Of a DNA stretch of 64,000 bases, positions 58,801-64,000 are shown one piece after another. This DNA is from Oreocharis arfaki (lineage: Eukaryota; Chordata; Aves; Passeriformes; Paramythiidae). Both the position numbers and the translations under genes were made by a program. The stretch is from the NCBI GenBank assembly GCA_013398015.1, contig VZRR01006570.1:544493-608492 (forward strand), given 5' to 3'. The notes under the pieces are model-generated. The model was not told the origin of the DNA. It searched no databases and was given only the letters and a program-made list of their open reading frames with translations. Positions within the stretch are counted from its first letter, which is position 1, and each line of letters begins with the position of its first letter.

Positions 58801-59003
58801 CGAGTTAGATTTCCCAGTAAACCAAAAAAACTGGGGTTATTGAGAGTTTTCTAAACATCAGGTCCTTGGAGCCTGGTTGCTCAGTCTTTTTTCTCTTCTA
58901 GATACAGCACACAGAAGACATGGAAAATGAAATAGATGAGCTGTTACAGGAATTTGAAGAGAAAAGTGGAAGGACTTTTCTTCATACTGTCTGCTTTTAT
59001 TAA
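46749..59003 (+). CDS. SSU72: SSU72, RNA polymerase II CTD phosphatase (exons 2-5; exon 1 missing)
   Basis: A nuclear phosphatase that removes phosphate from Ser5 of the RNA polymerase II C-terminal repeat and works with symplekin in the cleavage-polyadenylation machinery. Exons 2-5 join in phase to give residues 27-194 by human numbering, essentially identical to the mammalian protein from KRGFSVRSFGTGTHVKLPG to the C-terminus KSGRTFLHTVCFY. The general-acid aspartate, Asp143 in the VDIQDNHEE motif, is in exon 4. Exon 1, which carries the N-terminus and the catalytic cysteine-arginine P-loop (CX5R, Cys12), is not in the readable sequence; the gap at 40200-40877 is its likely place. No frameshift or stop disturbs the visible exons, so I regard the gene as intact. 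Confidence 0.97.
52189..52440 (-). mobile_element. CR1 LINE 3' portion, minus orientation
   Basis: Starts GGAATCATAGGATGATTCAG with GTTGGAAGGGACCTTAAAG following, then GGTGCTCCAAGCCCCGTCCA and GGGAGGAATTTTTTCCTAAT. This is about 250 bp of the reverse-complemented CR1 3' region, in SSU72 intron 2. Confidence 0.9.
53058..53190 (-). mobile_element. CR1 LINE 3'-end fragment, minus orientation
   Basis: TTTTCATAGAATGGGTTGGA with AGGGGCCTTAAATCTCACC following, then CACCCAGCCTGGCTTTGGAC. A second, more diverged CR1 3' end in the same orientation 600 bp beyond the previous one. Confidence 0.85.
56230..56369 (+). CDS. SSU72: SSU72 exon 3
   Basis: Acceptor CGACTTCAG| and donor GAAG|GTAAGG. Encodes Y76 to E121, including TQNGILHMLDRNKRIKPRPE. 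Ends with one base of Asp122. Confidence 0.97.
56370..58003 (+). other. SSU72 intron 3
   Basis: A 1.6-kb intron without recognisable repeats, RNA genes or alternative exons. Confidence 0.7.
58004..58122 (+). CDS. SSU72: SSU72 exon 4
   Basis: Acceptor TTAAATAG| and donor CAGTGT|GTAAGT. Encodes D122 to C161, containing the general-acid aspartate in INVDIQDNHEEATLG. Ends in phase 0. Confidence 0.97.
58902..59003 (+). CDS. SSU72: SSU72 exon 5 (stop)
   Basis: Acceptor CTCTTCTAG|. Encodes the last 33 residues, IQHTEDMENEIDELLQEFEE and the invariant C-terminus, then TAA at 59001-59003. Confidence 0.97.
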   Translation: MQHTEDMENEIDELLQEFEEKSGRTFLHTVCFY

Positions 59004-59560
59004 AGCACATCTGTCTCTTAGGCCTTAATCCAGATGAGGGAAGCATGTGTTTAAAGTTCTGATTATACTGTATTTTCCTGGAAAATGAATATTGATCTTT
59101 TTTTGTTTGTTTGTTCAAAAACTCCTTTTCAGTGTCTTTTTTTTTTGTTGTTGTTGTTGTTGTTTTTTCAGGTATTCTGTCACAGGTAGGCAGAGATACT
59201 GGTTGGGCTTGTACATATAAAATGATTCAAAGTATACACAAAGGCCACCTATTTAAAAATTCAAATCAAGTTTTTCTTTAAATCCTACTTTAATTGTTAC
59301 AAGTAGGTTTTTAATTATAAAGAGAATGTTTCTTGAATATAAGTTTATAATGTATTTTTTTTCCGGCTTACGGATTTATTTTATTTCAGTTGTGCTTTTG
59401 GTTTTTTTTTTGCCTTTTTTTTTTTTAATTTTATTTTAATGTGACAGAATGGCTGAACTCTGTGAGGATGTGAATGGAACAATGGAAAAACTGAGTATCT
59501 GTATATTATTAGCTATAAAGTTGGAAGCATCCAATAAAAATAAAAAGCCTCTTAAGTTTG
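59004..59560 (+). other. SSU72 3' UTR
   Basis: An AT-rich 3' UTR with T-runs and a (TTG)n stretch near 59148-59162. It ends just past the polyadenylation signals at 59533-59544. Confidence 0.75.
59533..59544 (+). terminator. SSU72 polyadenylation signals (two adjacent AATAAA)
   Basis: AATAAAAATAAA follows the stop codon by about 530 bp and is followed by a T/G-rich stretch (GTTTGTCTGTTTTCC), the usual downstream element. Confidence 0.8.
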
Positions 59561-62500
59561 TCTGTTTTCCAACTAGAAGGTGAGGAAGTGTTGGCTGTTC
59601 TTTTTGAGGTCAAACATGGAATATTTGTGTGAGGGGAATGGGACTCTGAGGCTTTAACTGGAGCAGTCAAGGCCCACTGGATATAGGGAAGATGGTGCAA
59701 ACTCCCCAGTAGACAGAAATAATTTAAAGTTGGGGTTTTTTTTAACCAAAGTAGTTTTGAATGGAAGCATTTTCCTCCCTGACAGCAAAAGTAAACAGAG
59801 CTCAAACCCCAGAGAACGGGGGTGTGCACACAAACAGAGCAAAAGCTCAGAGTTCTGTCTGCTCAGACTGATAAAAGTGAAAACAAAACCAAATTATTGC
59901 ACTTCCAGAGTGTGACTGCTGAAGTGTTGTCGCTTCCAGACGAGAGAAAATCTTAAAAGTTGGGTTTTTTTCAAGGCATTTGTGAATGATTGGGAGCAAA
60001 TAAAACTGGGGTATGTGAGGACAACTTTGTAAACATCACGTTGGAAGTGTCTGTGCTCCTGGCTTCTCTTATTCTGTCACTGGCCTCTGACAGCTGGCAG
60101 GAATCACCTCGTTTTCCTTAACTTTAATTGTGCAGGAATCACCTCGTTTTCCTTAACTTTAATTGTGCAGGAATTTGGTGCCAGGACTTGCAGTTGAGGC
60201 CAACGTTCCCCCTCTGTGCACACAACTTTGGCAGTGATGTTGGGAGTCCCGTGGTGATGCTGCTTAACCTCTTTCAGGGAACACAAAAAAAACCCAATAT
60301 GAAAGAGCATCATTTCATGTTCCACACCTGAAAACTGCAAGTCCACGCTGGGAAATGCTTCTTGGCAGCTGCAAATGCTGAGGTTTGAGTCAGGCCCTCC
60401 AAGAAACCTTACACCTCTGCACTCCTGGGAGCTGGGGCTGCCTGTGCTTGCCACGGCTTTGTGGTAAAACTCAGCCCTCTGCCAGCTCCATCCCTGTCCT
60501 GGACAGCGTCCAAATGGGTCAGTGCATCATAACTTGGGTCCTGGGAATGTTTAATAACCCGGAATTACCTTTGCTGGGGGAGGTTTTTTGTGTGTTAAAA
60601 GCACTTAAAGCAGAAATTCTGCGGAGAGTGACTAGATGAGAACAAACAGGGCATGGGGAGTTGGAGCAGCACTTGGGATGAGGTTTGCAGAGTGTTCCTT
60701 TTCCAGTTGCCTGGTCCTGTCCCATTTTGTTCCTGGAGACTCCGTATTTGAAGGATTTGTGCTCCTCCTCATTTGTCTGTCTGATGCCATCTCTGTTTCC
60801 ATGGGGATATTTACAGCCGAGGGAAGGAGATGGTTCTGTGGGAACTGCTGCAGTTGATCCCTTTAAAAAAGACATTCCAAGCAAGCCCTGTGCTGAGTTT
60901 TCAGAGCACAGTTGTCCTTCCTCAGCGCTGAAGTTGCTCTGTGGCAAGGTGAAACTTGTCTGGAAATGTTTTCTGCTTCCACCTTGATTCACCCAATCCA
61001 CAGTCCTTGGTTGTTATTTCATGGCAAGGCAGAAAAACCCCACACAGGATGTTTTAACTTGGGGTTTGTGTGTTTGTTTGTGTTTGGGATTTACAGCAAA
61101 GTCCTTTGCATGGATTAATTCGACCTCTGACACGCCACTTCTCATTTAACTTGCAGGTTACTGAAAAATTTATGATTTATAGAAATACTTTTTTCTCCAC
61201 GTGCTTCGTTAGCACTGAGATCCCCAGTGAAGCTCAGTTTACACAGGGATTTTATGGGGTTCTTGCCTTTGAGATACACACATTTATACATTCAAAAAAA
61301 TCCGTGTGAGGGTGTAAAACTGGCTAAACACGAGGCCAGAGTTATTTCCTGTGTCAAAAGAAATTACAAGAGAAACGTTTCATTTGAAAATGTGGCTTTC
61401 CTTTAAGAGCAGGGTGGGATATAAATGTGTGCTGGAGACTGCTGGAGAATCAGTGCTGGAAGGTTTCTTTTCAAGGTCTGGAGTTGCCTTCTCCCTCTTT
61501 AGTGGAGAGAAACGAGGAAGGGTTCACACCCTGTGAACGCAGACTGTGAAGAATGAGAATTTCTGCTGGCAGGGAGAGTTCCCAGCTATCTGGGATATTC
61601 CCCCAGCTTCCACGGGGAGGGCAGAGGTGGCTTTAAAATGCAGATTCCTCCCGGGGGTGCCATCCCCTGCTTTCCAAACACAGTGGTTGTGTTTTGTCAG
61701 CACTTCTCTGGCTTTTTTTTTTTTACTTTCTATGAAAGGCTGGATGGGTTAAAGAATGGCATCTATTGAAGTGTAAAGTTTTGCTCTCTGTGAGGCTGAT
61801 GCTGCTCCTGTGTGGGCAGAGCTTTGCTGGGGATTTCTTGGGGTTCCCACCCCTCTGCAGATCCCATCCATGGGGCACACAGCAGCAGAGCCCTGGTCAC
61901 TCCTACCTTGGAGTCTCTTCCACACGAGTCACCCTTGGGTTTGTGCTTTTCCTTGTGGTTCTTGAGACCTTCAGAACATTCAGAACATCCTTCTCCCCAC
62001 CAGTGACATCAGCACGTCTTTCAAATGGGTTTATGTAAAAAAAATCTGGGGATTCTGGTGATTTTCTCCTTCTGCACTGCTGGTGTCTTTTTCCTGAAGT
62101 TCCCTGCCTGCTGAGCAGTGCAATCAGTCTGCCCGTGGTTAAAAAAAAAAACTTCCCAAGGTTTTGGTGTTGCTGGATCTGAGCAAAGGTTGATGATCCC
62201 AGAGAGACTCCCCCAGTGCAGCAGCCAAAGGAATTGTTGCTGAGTATCCAGCTTCAACTTCCATTTCTCAGATCTTAGGAGAAGGTGCTGATAAAGACAA
62301 ACGCTTGCACTGGCACAGAACTGGGGGGAAAACGGGAATTAAAACCCACGAGTGGAGTCCAGGGAGGGTATGGAAACAATCCAAAAGGAAAAGAAATGCT
62401 TGCTGTGGTTGGTGTTGGACTCTGCTGTAAACCCTGACGCGTGTGAGCACCACAGAACCGAGCTGAGGTCGAGCTGCCTTCAAGAGGAAAGCAGAGGGAG

Positions 62501-63300
62501 TCAGTTCCTGGGGGTGTGGTTTGTGAGAAGCTCCTACCTGGGGCTGTATATCCACAGGGAGGAAAAAATATTGATTAAGGACTGGCCAAATGCCACTGAG
62601 ATCCCTTGATGTGGCCTGTGCACTTGTCTGTGCCCCTGTCTGTGTGAGGATGGTGCTGACAGCACAACCTGAGGCTCGGAGCTGAGCAGGAGCCACAGGC
62701 AGGGTGGGTGCTGCTGCTTTTCCAAAAGCACACCAAGGGAAATGGCTTTACTCGATGCCAAAATCTCCCCTCAGTGCCTCCAGCCCAGCTGAGAGCTGCC
62801 CCAGCCTGGTTTGGGGGAGGGCTGGGAGTGCAAGAACATTGACAGGGGAAACTTCAGTCCCACAAAACCCCCTGAGACTTGTCTTCAAACTGTTCCCTCC
62901 CGTGGTTTTATTGGGCTGTGGCTTTAGAAACACTTCTGTTTTCCACAGCCAGCAGAGTAACCAGCTGCGTCCTCTCTGAGCTCTGCATTTCCACGGCAGA
63001 ATCCACCCCTGAGCTCAGTCAGAAGTGGAAGGAGCTCAGGGCAGGGGGTTGTGCAGGATGCAGCAAGAGGTGCCTTCCCAGCCCTGCTGCTCTTTTGCGT
63101 GAAGAGCCTGGCTTGTCAAACGTTTCATGTGTGTGGTTTAATTTAAAAAAAAAAAAAAAAATTAAAAAAAAAAGAAATCTGCAACGCAATCTGTGCTCCA
63201 ATTTGAGGACACCATTTAGTGATTTTAATTGTGTGACAGTATTTTGGTATTTTCAATACCCAGTAGTAGGTTAATGACTGTTCCTTGAAGAATGGAGTTT
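59561..63300. other. Intergenic DNA downstream of SSU72
   Basis: No exon or repeat family recognised apart from a 35-bp tandem duplication (60098-60173) and an oligo-A tract near 63143-63175. In human, TMEM240 is the next gene on this side of SSU72; none of its coding sequence is visible here. Confidence 0.55.
60098..60173. repeat. 35-bp tandem duplication
   Basis: CAGGAATCACCTCGTTTTCC with TTAACTTTAATTGTG following occurs at 60098 and again at 60133 without any difference, and the next unit starts (CAGGAAT) at 60168. Confidence 0.95.
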
Positions 63301-63499
63301 ATATAACACAAGTCATTACATAAGAAGGCTGATTGTGGCCTGAGGAGCACAAGGAAAACAAATACACAAAACCACAAAACCCAGCACCAGCAAACTCTGC
63401 TTTGGCGACCCCGAGAAGCCGGAAAAAATGAACACCTGGGTTCTGGCGAGGAGAAACTCCTCCTGAGGAAGGCTAAGGAGCGGGAGGGGAAGGCACCGC

Positions 63500-64000
63500 A
63501 GGACCTCAAGCTCAGCTGCCACGCATTTCCCACGTGGCGGCCGGAATCGCTTCCGTTCCTCCACCTCGCCTCGATCGCTGGGAAAGGAACAACAACCCAA
63601 CAAGCAGAAAGTTACCGGCGGGTCACTTATTTCCTTTTCATTTTCCCGGCAGCTCCTAAACGTGGCCTGAGTCGGACTGACCGCGGTGACACAAAGCCGT
63701 GGAGATCCTGCAGCACGACCCTTTCCTTGGCCTCAGGCTTTGGTGGCCGGGACAAAGTTCCGTGTGTCACAGAAGTGACGGGGTCCCTCCGCAGCACCCC
63801 AGCCTTTCCCGGGGGACAAGTGCGGAGCTGGGATTTGCTCCCCGCTCCAAGGAGAGCCGCGCACCCTCTGCCTCCCTCGGGGGGACCCCGGGGCGCGGGG
63901 CCGGGACCCCCGCAAGGGCCGGCGCGGTCCGTGCGGGCAGAGCCGGCGGAGGGAGGCGCCGAGGGAAGCGCCGGGGGCGCGGCGGAGCCCGGGGCTCGCA
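63500..64000. promoter_or_regulatory. CpG-rich block running off the window end
   Basis: CpG density and GC content rise from about 63500, with the last 150 bases extremely GC-rich. It looks like the edge of a CpG-island promoter. No confident coding exon is visible. By human synteny TMEM240 or ATAD3 would be expected beyond, but the sequence itself does not identify the gene or its strand. Confidence 0.5.

Noticed and set aside
59561..64000. TMEM240 expected by human synteny
   Set aside because: No frame matches its conserved membrane or cysteine/histidine-rich segments; it may lie beyond the window.
1..64000. CRISPR arrays, prokaryotic operons, phage, viral or endogenous retroviral genes, tRNA and rRNA genes
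   Set aside because: None seen. The tandem arrays have no spacer-repeat pattern, and the only mobile elements I can support are CR1 fragments.

Overview
The window is vertebrate nuclear DNA, almost certainly avian. It has short exons with GT-AG borders in long introns, CpG-rich promoter blocks, and several 3' ends of CR1 LINEs with the bird-typical terminal sequence. The texture and repeat content suit a small GC-rich microchromosome. I cannot fix the species; a songbird or other neoavian is a guess. There is no sign of a prokaryotic or viral system.

Three protein-coding genes, all on the + strand, can be supported. (1) Positions 9060-29410 hold a 14-exon gene for a GOLIM4 (GPP130)-like Golgi type II membrane protein. 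My splice model keeps phase throughout and gives 592 residues. (2) Positions 34565-35044 hold FNDC10, a single-pass membrane protein with a fibronectin type III-like ectodomain. Its N-terminus is not recoverable next to a single unresolved base at 34564. (3) Positions 46749-59003 hold exons 2-5 of SSU72, the RNA polymerase II CTD phosphatase. Its first exon, with the catalytic cysteine loop, is not visible and very probably lies in the assembly gap at 40200-40877.

Layout: 1-8200 is intergenic, with a 68-bp tandem repeat (1597-1857) and two oppositely oriented CR1 fragments (7877-8125). 8380-9250 is the CpG-rich promoter and first exon of the GOLIM4-like gene. 29411-34148 is its 3' UTR and intergenic DNA, with two duplications (a near-identical 191-bp pair and a diverged ~140-bp pair). 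34149-37035 is FNDC10 with an upstream minisatellite and a long probable 3' UTR. 37040-39960 is intergenic. 39971-41160 is the GC-rich SSU72 promoter area, including a 39/40-bp minisatellite that runs into the gap. 41160-59550 is SSU72. 59550-63300 is intergenic, and a new CpG-rich block starts near 63500 and runs off the end.

FNDC10 and SSU72 are also neighbours in human 1p36.33. The GOLIM4-like gene beside them is the most interesting point. Human GOLIM4 is on 3q26, and 1p36 and 3q25-q29 are paralogous blocks from the early vertebrate genome duplications. The simplest reading is a second, ancient GOLIM4 copy kept in this bird and, as far as I know, missing from the matching human interval. 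The three genes share no pathway that I can infer; their linkage looks like conserved synteny rather than a functional cluster.
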